The notes under the pieces are model-generated. The model did no database searches and was not told where the DNA came from. It worked only from the letters and a program-made list of their open reading frames with translations. A DNA stretch of 64,000 nt, taken from Candidatus Culexarchaeum yellowstonense (lineage in GTDB: Archaea > Thermoproteota > Methanomethylicia > Culexarchaeales > Culexarchaeaceae). This document shows positions 23,747-32,924 of the stretch, piece by piece. A program made the position numbers and the translations under genes. The stretch is from assembly GCA_024707015.1 (NCBI GenBank), contig JANGFR010000002.1, positions 138,007 to 202,006 on the forward strand, given 5' to 3'. Numbering within the stretch: position 1 is the first letter of the stretch; every line of letters begins with the position of its first letter.

Positions 23747-26427
23747 TATTCGGCTAGTTTTAGCCCCTTCTCCTTTAAAGCCGCATGTGCAGCTGCAAGT
23801 CTAGCTACAAGTATACGGTATGGTGAAGCACTAACGTAATCCAAGCCGATCTTATGGCAGAATTCTATGCTCTTCGGGTCTCCCCCATGCTCACCGCAAA
23901 TCCCTATCTCAATATCCTTCCTAACCTTCCTAGCCTCCTCAACACACATCTTCATGAGTTTCCCAACACCCTTGACATCAATTGTCTCAAATGGGTTGAA
24001 CTCCAATATTCCAAGCTCAAGATACCTTGGCAGAAACTTTGCTTCAGCATCATCCCTACTGAATGTGTATACTGCTTGTGTAAGATCGTTGGTTCCAAAG
24101 CTGAAGAATTCCGCTACACGGGCAATTTCATCAGCAGTTAGACATGCACGTACAACCTCTATCATAGTCCCATACTTATATGGAACTTTAATTCCATACT
24201 TGGATTCAACATCCCTATGAGCCACATCAACAGCATGCTCCTTAACATATATGAGCTCCTTAACATCGCTAACCTGCGGTATCATCACTGAAACTTTAAT
24301 GTCATATCCACCCTTAATTAGCTCTGCAACAGCTTCAAATATTGCCTTAGCTTGAGCCATATAAATCTCTGGATAAACGACTCCAACCCTAACCCCCCTA
24401 TGACCCATCATTGGGTTAGCTTCAGTCAACATTGAAACCCTCTTAAGAAGCTTCTCCTTCTCAGCAGCCTCCTCAAACTTCCCCTTCAACTTTAAATCCA
24501 TAATCTCAGACATGAGCTCAGACTCCTTTGGAAGGAACTCGTGTAGTGGGGGGTCAAATAATCTTATTATTACTGGAAGCCCATTCATAACCTTAAGAAT
24601 TTCAATGAAATCCTTCTTCAATAGTGGAACGAGCTTCTCGAGAGTCCTCTTCCTCTCATCAGCATCAGAAGATAATATCACATTCCTAAACACTTCAAGT
24701 CTATCTGGAGCTCTAAACATCCTCTCAGTTCTCAATAAACCTATACCCTCAGCCCCAAACCTCCTAGCTATCTCAGCATCCTCAGGTATATCTGCATTGG
24801 CTCTAACCCCAAGCCTCCTAAACTCATCAGCCCATGAGAGAAGCTCCTCCAATTCAGGTGGAATCTTAGGCTCAACTGTTGGAACAATGCCTAAATACAC
24901 ATTCCCAGAAAATCCATCAATGGTTATGTATTCACCCTCCCTAACAATGACATCCTTACCCTTAACTCTGAAGAGCTTATTATCATAATCCACAACTATA
25001 TCTTCACATCCAACCACACATGGCTTCCCAATAGCCCTAGCAACCACAGCTGCATGGCTAGTCATACCACCCCTACTAGTCAATATCCCCACTGAAGCAT
25101 ACATTCCATGAACATCATCAGGCTTCGTTTCCTCCCTAACCAATATAACCCTCTTACCCTGCTTACTCCACTCCACAGCTTCATCAGCTGTGAAAACCAC
25201 CATCCCGGAAACAGCTCCCGGAGATGAGGGGAGCCCTGAAGCTATTGGTGAAGCTTTAACTGAAGCATCTATCCTTGGATACAATAATTGTATAACGTGA
25301 TTGGGTGAAACTCTAAGCAGAGCTTCCTCCCTTGTCAATATACCCTCCTTAACCATATCCACAACAGTTTTAACCCTAGCTATTGGTCCAAGCTTACCAT
25401 TCCTAGTCTGTAGGAAGTATATCTTTCCACGCTCCACAGTGAACTCTATATCTTGAACCTCCTTCTTAACACGCTCTAAAAGTTTTGCTCCAGCATACAA
25501 GTCCTCATAGAGTTTTGGATGCAACTTTTTAAGTTCACTAACAGGTCTAGGAGTTCTAATCCCTGCAACCACATCCTCACCCTGGGCAGTCTCAAGGAAC
25601 TCACCATACAACTCATTTTCACCAGTGGCGGGATTCCTTGAGAAGACAACACCAGTACCTGAAGTTTCACCTATATTACCAAAAACCATTGCAACGATGC
25701 AAACTGCAGTTCCATCAGCTATATCTGGGGTTATATTGTTAGCCTTCCTATAGAAGACTGCCCTCGGAGAATTCCAAGATTTAAACACAGCCTTTATTGC
25801 AAGCTCCAATTGTTTCCATGGATCTTCAATTAGCTCACCATACTCCCGTTTAATAATCCCCTTAAACTTCTCAACAACCTCCCTAAGTCCTTCAACACCA
25901 AGTTCAGCATCAGTCTTAGCACCATACTTACGTTTAACCTCCTCGAAAACTTCATTGAAAAGCTTCTCATCAATTCCAAGCACAATCTTCCCAAACATTT
26001 GCAGGAATCTCCTATAGGCATCATATGCAGCACGCTCATCCCTCATCTGCTTAGCTAAACCCTTAACAATAACATCATTAATCCCAAGATTCAAAACAGT
26101 ATCCATCATTCCAGGCATGGATACAGGTGCACCAGACCTAACCGAAACAAGCAATGGATTCTCAGGATCACCAAACCTCTTCCCAGTCTTCTCCTCAATA
26201 TACTTCATCTTCCCTCTAACTTCATCCATCAAACCATCTGGAAGCTTCTCCCCAGCCTCATAAAACATCCTACAAACCTCAGTGGTTATTATTATTCCTG
26301 GAGGAACTGGTAACCCCTGCTGCATCATTAGACAAAGCCCTGCACCCTTACCTCCAAGCAACTTAACATTATTTGGATCCGCCTCATCAAATGTGTAGAC
26401 CATCTGGCTAACCTTACTGCCAACCAA
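23743..26427 (-). CDS. ppdK: Pyruvate, phosphate dikinase
   Basis: Interconverts pyruvate + ATP + Pi and PEP + AMP + PPi, linking glycolysis and gluconeogenesis. The N-terminal nucleotide-binding domain shows LLGGKGAGLCLMMQQGLPVPPG and SVRSGAPVSMPGMMDTVLN. The phosphohistidine domain has GGMTSHAAVVARAIGKPCVVG with the catalytic His. The C-terminal PEP/pyruvate barrel has GIGLLRTERMF, NPMMGHRGVRVGV, FSFGTNDLTQ and IGICGEHGGDP. 894 residues is full length. The start is TTG 26427: AGGTGA lies 6 bases upstream; ATG 26403 is an alternative. It is divergent from a ferredoxin gene across a promoter region with an inverted repeat. Confidence 0.96.
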   Translation of the reverse strand: MVGSKVSQMVYTFDEADPNNVKLLGGKGAGLCLMMQQGLPVPPGIIITTEVCRMFYEAGEKLPDGLMDEVRGKMKYIEEKTGKRFGDPENPLLVSVRSGAPVSMPGMMDTVLNLGINDVIVKGLAKQMRDERAAYDAYRRFLQMFGKIVLGIDEKLFNEVFEEVKRKYGAKTDAELGVEGLREVVEKFKGIIKREYGELIEDPWKQLELAIKAVFKSWNSPRAVFYRKANNITPDIADGTAVCIVAMVFGNIGETSGTGVVFSRNPATGENELYGEFLETAQGEDVVAGIRTPRPVSELKKLHPKLYEDLYAGAKLLERVKKEVQDIEFTVERGKIYFLQTRNGKLGPIARVKTVVDMVKEGILTREEALLRVSPNHVIQLLYPRIDASVKASPIASGLPSSPGAVSGMVVFTADEAVEWSKQGKRVILVREETKPDDVHGMYASVGILTSRGGMTSHAAVVARAIGKPCVVGCEDIVVDYDNKLFRVKGKDVIVREGEYITIDGFSGNVYLGIVPTVEPKIPPELEELLSWADEFRRLGVRANADIPEDAEIARRFGAEGIGLLRTERMFRAPDRLEVFRNVILSSDADERKRTLEKLVPLLKKDFIEILKVMNGLPVIIRLFDPPLHEFLPKESELMSEIMDLKLKGKFEEAAEKEKLLKRVSMLTEANPMMGHRGVRVGVVYPEIYMAQAKAIFEAVAELIKGGYDIKVSVMIPQVSDVKELIYVKEHAVDVAHRDVESKYGIKVPYKYGTMIEVVRACLTADEIARVAEFFSFGTNDLTQAVYTFSRDDAEAKFLPRYLELGILEFNPFETIDVKGVGKLMKMCVEEARKVRKDIEIGICGEHGGDPKSIEFCHKIGLDYVSASPYRILVARLAAAHAALKEKGLKLAEY

Positions 26428-26484
26428 ACCAATTCACCTAAATTATGATTGTTAATTATGGAGAACACAATTAAAAACTTATTG

Positions 26485-26506
26485 TTTACATCAAAATAAA
26501 TGTAAA
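26485..26506. repeat. Inverted repeat between divergent ppdK and ferredoxin promoters
   Basis: TTTACAT at 26485-26491 and ATGTAAA at 26500-26506, perfect 7-bp arms with an 8-base spacer. It lies between a ppdK TATA-like element (about 26469-26480, minus) and the ferredoxin TATA box (26514-26524, plus), a place suited to a shared regulator. Confidence 0.5.
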
Positions 26507-26513
26507 TTGGAAA

Positions 26514-26524
26514 GCTTAAATATT
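26514..26524 (+). promoter_or_regulatory. TATA box for the ferredoxin gene
   Basis: GCTTAAATATT, about 35 bases before ATG 26555, giving a leader of roughly 10-15 bases. Confidence 0.5.
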
Positions 26525-26554
26525 TGTCATATTCTAAATACTCATTGACTGTTT

Positions 26555-26779
26555 ATGGCGAACATAAAGAAGTGGACAAGTGCATCGCTGGGAGTAACCA
26601 TCGAGATAGATCATGACAAATGCATCGGCGCTGGAGAATGTGTCAGAGTATGCCCAACATCAGTATACAAGCTAGTGAATGGAAAATCAGTGGTGGAAAA
26701 CATAGATAACTGCATACAGTGCTGTGCATGTGTAGTAGCATGTCCCACCCAAGCGATAAAACATAGCTCATGCGGTTAG
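26555..26779 (+). CDS. Small ferredoxin, likely [3Fe-4S][4Fe-4S]
   Basis: 74-residue two-cluster ferredoxin. The first motif reads CIGAGECVRVCP: Cys23, Ala26 in place of the second ligand, Cys29, Cys33. The second is complete: CIQCCACVVACP with Cys53, 56, 59 and 63. Loss of the second Cys of motif one normally gives a [3Fe-4S] cluster. An N-terminal strand with KKWTSASLGVTIEIDHDK precedes the motif. It could serve the AOR, Hdr or oxidoreductases elsewhere; its position opposite ppdK does not settle the partner. Confidence 0.88.
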   Translation: MANIKKWTSASLGVTIEIDHDKCIGAGECVRVCPTSVYKLVNGKSVVENIDNCIQCCACVVACPTQAIKHSSCG

Positions 26780-26805
26780 GAGCAAAATAAATAAATTACA
26801 CAACA

Positions 26806-26812
26806 TTTTTTC
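26806..26812 (+). terminator. T-run after the ferredoxin gene
   Basis: Seven T residues about 27 bases after the ferredoxin stop, in a 183-base gap. The rest of the gap (26780-26962) holds no tRNA-like structure or reading frame I can support; it ends with the asnS promoter. Confidence 0.4.
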
Positions 26813-26930
26813 CATCACACAAATTCAATGTAAAAAACGTATACGATAATGAAAATGATACATTAAGATTCAATATGAAATGAATAAAGCACATGTAAAT
26901 ATACAAAAGATTAAATTAACCCACATTCAA

Positions 26931-26942
26931 TCTATATTTTTA
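26931..26942 (+). promoter_or_regulatory. TATA box for asnS
   Basis: TCTATATTTTTA is centred about 26 bases before ATG 26963, so the transcript would be leaderless, although AAAGGGG just before the ATG could also act as a ribosome site. Confidence 0.5.
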
Positions 26943-26962
26943 ATTGGAGTTGAAGAAAGGGG

Positions 26963-28216
26963 ATGGAGACTATACGTGGATGGGTTTTAAAGAAGAGGGA
27001 ACATGGAAACATAATATTCATAGACTTAAGGAATAGAGATGGAATAACACAATGCATAGTTAGAAGGGGAAGTGTAAGCAATGAAGACTGGAATAAAGCT
27101 GAAGAGTTAACTCAAGAATCAAGCATAATACTTAAGGGGGAATGGAGGCCTGAAGATAGAGCACCAAGAGGTAGGGAATTCGTGGTTAATGGTATAGAAA
27201 TAGTGCATCTAGCAGAAACACCATACCCACTTGGGAAGAAGGAGCACTCCCCAGAAACATTAATGGAGAAGAGGCATCTAGCCGTTAGGGGACAGAGATA
27301 CCAAGCAATATTTAGGGTTAGAAGCGAAATACTTAGAGCCAGCAGAGAATACTTCATTAACAATGGATACATAGAGGTTTCACCACCAATAATAGTCACA
27401 ACAGCATGTGAGGGAGGGGCAACACTATTCAAAATAGATTACTTCGACACACCAGCATACCTAACACAAAGCTCACAACTATACCTGGAAATAATGATAT
27501 TCACATATGAGAAGGTTTGGTGCTTAGCGCCATCCTTCAGAGCTGAAAAATCAAGAACTAGAAGGCATCTAGCGGAATTCTGGCACCTAGAAGCTGAAGC
27601 AGCATGGATGAACTTGGATGAACTAATGAAACTAGAGGAGGAGCTAGTCTCACACATATGCCACTCAGTGGCGGAGAAATGTCCATACGAACTCAAACTC
27701 CTAAACAGAAATCCAGAAGAACTCTTGGGGATAGAGCCACCATTCAAAAGGATAAGCTACGAAGAAGCAATAGATGAACTTAGGAGGGAAGGGGTAAACA
27801 TAAATGTTGGAGATGAAATAGGTGGAGATGAAGAATACATACTAACTAAAAAGCATAGCAAACCAATATTCCTAGTTGGATACCCATTGAAGTACAAGCC
27901 ATTCTACGTTAAGGAATTAAAGGATAAGAGTGGAATGGGGGCAACAGTAGACCTACTTGCACCAGAAGGTTACGGTGAAATGGCCACTGGAGGGGAGAGG
28001 GAAGATAACATAGAAAAACTAGTTGAAAGGATAAAGGGGGAAGGGTTTAACCCAGAAAACTATGACTGGTACCTTGATTTGAGGAGATATGGCTCCGTAC
28101 CACATGCAGGATTTGGAATGGGTATAGATAGATTGACATGGTGGATATGCAGATTAGATCACATAAGAGATGCAGTTCCATTTCCAAGACTATTCAGAAC
28201 TGGCAAAATGATTTAA
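26963..28216 (+). CDS. asnS: Asparaginyl-tRNA synthetase
   Basis: Class II synthetase charging tRNA-Asn. The OB-fold begins at once (IRGWVLKKREHGNIIFIDLRN), slightly shorter than usual at the N terminus; an in-frame stop lies four codons upstream of ATG 26963, so it is not extendable. Motif 2 has SFRAEKSRTRRHLAEFWHLE near 193-212, close to archaeal AsnRS. Motif 3 is GFGMGIDRLTWWI near 386-398. The HLEAEAAW stretch separates it from AspRS. Downstream dtdA is co-directional, so the two may form a tRNA-quality operon. Confidence 0.93.
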   Translation: METIRGWVLKKREHGNIIFIDLRNRDGITQCIVRRGSVSNEDWNKAEELTQESSIILKGEWRPEDRAPRGREFVVNGIEIVHLAETPYPLGKKEHSPETLMEKRHLAVRGQRYQAIFRVRSEILRASREYFINNGYIEVSPPIIVTTACEGGATLFKIDYFDTPAYLTQSSQLYLEIMIFTYEKVWCLAPSFRAEKSRTRRHLAEFWHLEAEAAWMNLDELMKLEEELVSHICHSVAEKCPYELKLLNRNPEELLGIEPPFKRISYEEAIDELRREGVNINVGDEIGGDEEYILTKKHSKPIFLVGYPLKYKPFYVKELKDKSGMGATVDLLAPEGYGEMATGGEREDNIEKLVERIKGEGFNPENYDWYLDLRRYGSVPHAGFGMGIDRLTWWICRLDHIRDAVPFPRLFRTGKMI

Positions 28217-28253
28217 ATTTACAGATCGAAATATAGTGGCAAGTTGATTGGTA

Positions 28254-29093
28254 ATGCAGAAAGTTGAAGCAAAAATCATAATATTCACATCAAAAATGGA
28301 TATTGCCGCACAAAACATAAAGATGAGAATACTGGAGAATCATAAGTTAAGTGAGAAGAGCATTGGAGTTGGATATGCATACCATGATAGGGATATAGAT
28401 GCATTGATCGTAGACATACCAGAAGATTCAATATACGCAGAGAATTTAGAGGAAAAATTCAAAGCGAAAATATTCATATTTGCATCTAGACATTCATCAG
28501 AAAGCGGGATACCAGCACTATTAACCCATACCCCGGGAAACTGGACTGATGACACGAGTATGGGAGGAAAGCCTAGAAGCATAGCAATATCATCACCATC
28601 AACAATAAAGAGGACACTAAAATGGCTGAATAAACTTAAAGATGAAAAGATGCTGGAAGGATATAAGGTGGGATTGGAAGTAACCCATCATGGACCAAGC
28701 ATACATAATACACCAACAATATTCGTGGAACTTGGGAGTAGGGAGGAGAATTGGAGAGATGAATCTGCAGCATACATAGTATCTGAAACCATAATGAATG
28801 TTGCAAGGGAAATTGATGAAAAGGGAGAATTTAAGATAGCCGCTGGGTTTGGAGGCCCCCACTACGCACCATCATTCACCAAGAAAACTCTTGAAACGGA
28901 GTACGCCATTGGACACATAATACCAGAATACGTATACGACCAAATAACTGTAAGGGAACTTGAGATGGCCGTGGAGAGGAGTGATGAGAAAGTGGAATAT
29001 GCATTAATAGACTGGAAGGGGCTTAATAAAAAGCAGAGGGATATGACAATACAATACCTTGAAAAAGTAGGTTTAAAATGGACTAAGATATAG
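28254..29093 (+). CDS. dtdA: D-aminoacyl-tRNA deacylase DtdA (GEK1 type)
   Basis: Hydrolyses D-amino acids wrongly attached to tRNA; the archaeal/plant zinc-type enzyme. Signatures: FIFASRHSSESGIPALLTHTPGNW near 74-97, the conserved LEVTHHGPSIHNTP near 142-155, and AAGFGGPHYAPSFTK near 199-213. About 280 residues is normal. ATG 28254 is chosen; TTG 28248 two codons earlier is possible and no strong ribosome site decides. It follows asnS by about 37 bases. Confidence 0.93.
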   Translation: MQKVEAKIIIFTSKMDIAAQNIKMRILENHKLSEKSIGVGYAYHDRDIDALIVDIPEDSIYAENLEEKFKAKIFIFASRHSSESGIPALLTHTPGNWTDDTSMGGKPRSIAISSPSTIKRTLKWLNKLKDEKMLEGYKVGLEVTHHGPSIHNTPTIFVELGSREENWRDESAAYIVSETIMNVAREIDEKGEFKIAAGFGGPHYAPSFTKKTLETEYAIGHIIPEYVYDQITVRELEMAVERSDEKVEYALIDWKGLNKKQRDMTIQYLEKVGLKWTKI

Positions 29094-29098
29094 TGGAA

Positions 29099-29581
29099 TC
29101 AGCATATAACGGCTCTTGGAACAAACTTCCTAGCAATATTATTTGGGTAATCGTCATGATAATTTGAAACGAAATTCCCAATTAACCTCTTAACATCATC
29201 AGAAACATCAAATGTTAGGGATAGGGATATTGGCGCAACTGGTGAAGCCCAACTGGCTCCACTCAACATGAAATCCCTCAACTCATCATCACTTAGAAGT
29301 GCATCTATAGCCTCCACGGAGAGAGCGAAGAAATGCTGATCCATATATGCAACTTCAAGATACCCTATTGGAGCACCATCACCATAAATATCCCAATACT
29401 CAAAATCCCCAACACTCTTAACACCATCAACATCCAACAGTAAGGTACCATGAAAACGCATCTTCAATTTTACCTCTGAAAATCTTGATGCTTTGAGAAA
29501 TTCATCACTCTTTAAGAAAACTGTAAACTCATTTAGAAAGTTGAACCAATTCTTAACGTTCAAAATATGTATTGTAAACAT
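29099..29581 (-). CDS. Hypothetical protein
   Basis: About 160 residues from ATG 29581; TTG 29587 lies two codons earlier. I do not recognise it. It looks soluble, with an N-terminal Phe-rich helix (FNFLNEFTVFLKSDEF), a beta-rich middle (KMRFHGTLLLDVDGVKSVGDFEYWDI, IGYLEVAYMDQHFFALSVE), and a C-terminal part ending RKFVPRAVIC. No metal, nucleotide or membrane motif is visible. It is convergent with dtdA (5-base gap) and lies behind tldE on the same strand, so it may be the last gene of that unit. Confidence 0.55.
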   Translation of the reverse strand: MFTIHILNVKNWFNFLNEFTVFLKSDEFLKASRFSEVKLKMRFHGTLLLDVDGVKSVGDFEYWDIYGDGAPIGYLEVAYMDQHFFALSVEAIDALLSDDELRDFMLSGASWASPVAPISLSLTFDVSDDVKRLIGNFVSNYHDDYPNNIARKFVPRAVIC

Positions 29582-29626
29582 GATCAAGCACTACAATTAA
29601 CTATTTTGCTAATGAAAACAAAAATT

Positions 29627-30973
29627 TTATGTTTTAGATATTATGTTCACATCCTCCAGCAGTATTGGAGGGACATGTGCGCCTCCCAGCATCCTCCTAG
29701 GCTTCCCCAAAACCACATTTCCACTTAAAAGTTGGAATATATTCCCAGATATCATGGTCTCCTCAACTGCAAATTTGACTTCACCATTCTCAATGTATAC
29801 ACTCTGCTTAACAGTTCCAGAGAATATTCCAGATGCAGGCTCCACATTCCCACTAAACCTACCAACAAGTAGGCCTCTATCCACTTCTGAAATGAGTTCA
29901 TCAATGCTCTTAGACCCCTCATTGAAAATCACATTTGAAAATGATATCGATGGCATGGAGGCATAGGATACTCTACCAGCATTACCAGTACTCTCCCTAG
30001 ACTCCTTAAATGCAGTATATGAGTCATAGAGGTAACTCTTCAAAACACCATTGGATATTATTGGAGTAACTCTCCTAGCCACACCTTCATCATCAAATCT
30101 TGATGTAGCCATCCCTCCCGGAAGAGTTCCATCATCCACAATACTAATATTACTTGAACACACCTTTTCACCAATCTTCCCAGCCCATAAGCTACTCCTC
30201 CTCTGAACCATGTCAGCATTAACGCTGAACCCAATTACTGGGAGTATTATGCTTGTAACCGGCATCCATTCCAGCAACACTTTACCCTTAAAGGATTCAA
30301 TTTTACGTGGATTAAGAGATCTAACTGCAAGTAATGCAGCTTCACGCCCAATATCTTCAGGTTTAAATTGCGATAACATCCTAGCATTACCACTACTACT
30401 GGCGAAGCTTGAAGTTTTACCAGCTTCAGAGGCCACACAAACAATATAACCACTAATCGCAGTCCCCTCCTCCCCAACGAGGATACCATTACTATTAGCT
30501 ATAACAGTCTCCTCAACAACTGCAGATATCTTGCCATCATCACATCTAGCCCTCTTATCAGCTTCAAATATAGCTTCATACCCCCTCTTGGCGAGATCCA
30601 CAAGCTGTGATTCAGAGATGTTGGCAATTTCATTGCAGAAGGTACCTTCAACTTTTGGTAGAGGCATTGGACTTGGCAGTGAAACCCAATCCTTCAATTC
30701 AGGTGAAAGCTTAGCATTCTTGAAAGCTTCTCTACAAACTTCCTCTACACTTGAGGATGTTAAGCTTGAAGCATATGAGAAGCCAACCTTCTTATTGTAT
30801 ATTGCTCTAATGCCTATACCAGCATGCCATTTAACCCTAACAGTTTTGAAGTCATTACGCTCCAAGAACACCTCTAAAACCTTGCTACGCTCCACGTAGG
30901 CTTCAGCTTCATTTGCACCCATATTACAAGTGATTCTAACAGCCTTCTCAGCTATCTCAAAGGGTGAAGACAT
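29627..30973 (-). CDS. TldE/PmbA-type metalloprotease-like subunit
   Basis: Partner of TldD; the pair forms a heterodimeric zinc protease that trims unfolded peptides, for example leader peptides. The TldE chain lacks the HExxxH motif, as here. Family signs: AEAYVERSKVLEVFLERND near the start, KWHAGIGIRAIYNKKVGFSYA, MPVTSIILPVIGFSVNADMVQ, STGNAGRV and the end EETMISGNIFQLLSGNVVLGK. The start is ATG 30973 with GGGAGGTGA 8 bases upstream (embedded in the tldD stop); an overlapping GTG at 30985 is less likely. Confidence 0.92.
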   Translation of the reverse strand: MSSPFEIAEKAVRITCNMGANEAEAYVERSKVLEVFLERNDFKTVRVKWHAGIGIRAIYNKKVGFSYASSLTSSSVEEVCREAFKNAKLSPELKDWVSLPSPMPLPKVEGTFCNEIANISESQLVDLAKRGYEAIFEADKRARCDDGKISAVVEETVIANSNGILVGEEGTAISGYIVCVASEAGKTSSFASSSGNARMLSQFKPEDIGREAALLAVRSLNPRKIESFKGKVLLEWMPVTSIILPVIGFSVNADMVQRRSSLWAGKIGEKVCSSNISIVDDGTLPGGMATSRFDDEGVARRVTPIISNGVLKSYLYDSYTAFKESRESTGNAGRVSYASMPSISFSNVIFNEGSKSIDELISEVDRGLLVGRFSGNVEPASGIFSGTVKQSVYIENGEVKFAVEETMISGNIFQLLSGNVVLGKPRRMLGGAHVPPILLEDVNIISKT

Positions 30974-30981
30974 GGTTGCAT

Positions 30982-32373
30982 TCACCTCCCTCCACCAATA
31001 ATTATCTTAGTTCTAAGGCTCGGTCCACCCATACCCACATAGTTTGGTTGCTCCTTACCACACATCCCCCTCCTCAAAGCGAAATCCTTTCCAACAGCAT
31101 CAACGAGACTTAAAACTTCAAAGGCATTACCACTAATTGTAACCCCCTTATAGTGTTCATCAAGCTCTCCATTCTTTATTTCAACAACTTCTTGAACTCC
31201 AAACATGAACTCACCAGTCGAATCAGCTTGACCACTCCTACCACCAATAAGTAGATAACCATGATCTACATCTTCAAGCAACTCCTCAAATTCATGATCT
31301 CCAGCTTCAATGTACGTGTTCCTCATCCTAATTATTGGGTCATATTCAAAAGTCCAAGCCCTAGCATTTCCAGTGGGCTCAAAACCCATTTCATAAGCAG
31401 TCTCCCTAGAATGCAGGTATCCACTACAAACCCCCCTATCAATTATAACCGTTTTCTGTGTGGGTGTACCTTCATCATCATACATCATAGTCCCAAACCC
31501 CCTCTCAAACCTACCATCATCAACTAATGTTATAAGTGGGGAAACTATCTTCACACCGATCTTCCCAGAAAGATAGCTTCCAGAATAAACTAGATCAGCC
31601 TCAGCAGTATGACCTACAGCTTCATGCGCCAGTAAACCAACTATATCCTTATCTAAAACTACCGTGTGGTAGCCCCCCTTAGGAAGCTTTGCATTCACAA
31701 GCCTAACGGCACGTTTAGCTGCAACCTCAGCGGCTCCAATTAATGGTGTTTCCTCAAATATCTCCATACCAGACTGAGCCCCAACACTCTCATATCCAGT
31801 GGCAATGTTTCCAGCTTCCCTAGCCGTAACGGAGCATCCACCAGAGCATCTAACAATCCTCTGAATTATAAAAGAGCCATCACTACTGGAGTATACATGG
31901 TAATCGTCAATAACACCCATGCTAACGGAGTCTAAGGTTATTAGTGGAGATATGCTTCTAATGAACTTATGAACTTCAAGACACTCCCTAACCATATCCT
32001 CAACATTTAAATTCAATGGATCCTTCTTCATCGGCGTAATATAGGTATCCCTAAAAGTCTTCCTATCCTTCAATTGAACCCTCCTAACACTACGCCCAAT
32101 GAGAGCCTTAGCAGACTTCACCGAAGATTCAATGATGGATTTAACACCACCACTGGAGATTTCTGTTGTGGATGAAAAGCCCCAAACGCCATTAACAAGA
32201 CTTCTAGCACAGAAACCTGAAATAGATCCTCCGCCAACCCTCTCCACCTCCCCATTCCTAACGAGAACCGATAATTCACGCCTCCTATGAAACCTAATCT
32301 CAGTGAAATCCGACTCAACCCCTCCCTTGAAGGCTTCATCCATAATACTCAAAACATCACTTAACTGGAACAT
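30982..32373 (-). CDS. tldD: TldD metalloprotease catalytic subunit
   Basis: Catalytic half of TldD/TldE. The zinc motif HEAVGH (HExxxH) lies at residues 250-255 in LLAHEAVGHTAEADLV. Also visible: FERGFGTMMYDDEGTPTQKT, GYLHSRETAYEMG, STGEFMFGVQEVVEIKNGE and YKGVTISGNAFEVLS. 463 residues fits. It is first in the operon with tldE. A TATA-like GGATATATTTT lies about 20 bases before ATG 32373. In this archaeon a role in general peptide turnover is more likely than microcin processing, which is inference. Confidence 0.94.
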   Translation of the reverse strand: MFQLSDVLSIMDEAFKGGVESDFTEIRFHRRRELSVLVRNGEVERVGGGSISGFCARSLVNGVWGFSSTTEISSGGVKSIIESSVKSAKALIGRSVRRVQLKDRKTFRDTYITPMKKDPLNLNVEDMVRECLEVHKFIRSISPLITLDSVSMGVIDDYHVYSSSDGSFIIQRIVRCSGGCSVTAREAGNIATGYESVGAQSGMEIFEETPLIGAAEVAAKRAVRLVNAKLPKGGYHTVVLDKDIVGLLAHEAVGHTAEADLVYSGSYLSGKIGVKIVSPLITLVDDGRFERGFGTMMYDDEGTPTQKTVIIDRGVCSGYLHSRETAYEMGFEPTGNARAWTFEYDPIIRMRNTYIEAGDHEFEELLEDVDHGYLLIGGRSGQADSTGEFMFGVQEVVEIKNGELDEHYKGVTISGNAFEVLSLVDAVGKDFALRRGMCGKEQPNYVGMGGPSLRTKIIIGGGR

Positions 32374-32423
32374 AACAGATCAAAACAAAATATATCCTTA
32401 AAACTAATTATAGTTAACTATAC

Positions 32424-32924
32424 ATGTATTATGGTGGGGGAACCGTGAAGGGGGATGAGGAGAATGTTGTGGAAGAAGCGCTAAGTAACATGAGCTTAGG
32501 ATACACATGCTCTGAATCCACCCTACTGGCCATGAGCAAACACCTAAAGATCGAAGCAAACATAATCCCAAAAATAGCCACAGGATTCTCCGCAGGAATT
32601 GGTAGGATGGGGGATGTATGTGGAGCCATAAGTGGGGGGGTTATGATTATCGGATTAATTTATGGTAGATCAAACCCAAATGACATGGAAAGATATGAGA
32701 AATGCATAGGGAAAGTGCAGAAACTGATAATGGAATTCAAGAATAGGAATGGGGAAATAGACTGTGAAAAACTCATAGGATTAAAGCTGAGTAGAGCTGA
32801 AGATAGGGAGAAATTTAGAGTGGAGAAGGTGAAGGAGAAGTTTTGCATGAAATTCGTTAAAGACGTAATAAACATTCTAATGGGGATGCTGAATGATGAT
32901 GAAGGCTTAAATGTTCATGGTTAG
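32424..32924 (+). CDS. C-GCAxxG-C-C family redox protein
   Basis: Small helical protein of the family named for spaced Cys residues. Seen: YTCSESTLLAM near 27-37, KIATGFSAGIGRMGDVCGAISGGVMIIGLIYG near 50-81 read in order, a Cys in KCIGKV, another in GEIDCEKLIGL, and KFCMKF near the end. Members are thought to carry redox-active Cys and sometimes selenocysteine, but no specific reaction is assigned. GTG 32445 with GGTGGGGG just upstream is an alternative start. It overlaps the convergent M20 gene by 18 bases. Confidence 0.82.
   Translation: MYYGGGTVKGDEENVVEEALSNMSLGYTCSESTLLAMSKHLKIEANIIPKIATGFSAGIGRMGDVCGAISGGVMIIGLIYGRSNPNDMERYEKCIGKVQKLIMEFKNRNGEIDCEKLIGLKLSRAEDREKFRVEKVKEKFCMKFVKDVINILMGMLNDDEGLNVHG

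Noticed and set aside
26780-26962. Search for a tRNA or small RNA in the 183-base gap before asnS
   Set aside because: AT-rich, no cloverleaf-like arms or conserved T-loop sequence; only a T-run and a TATA box are supportable.
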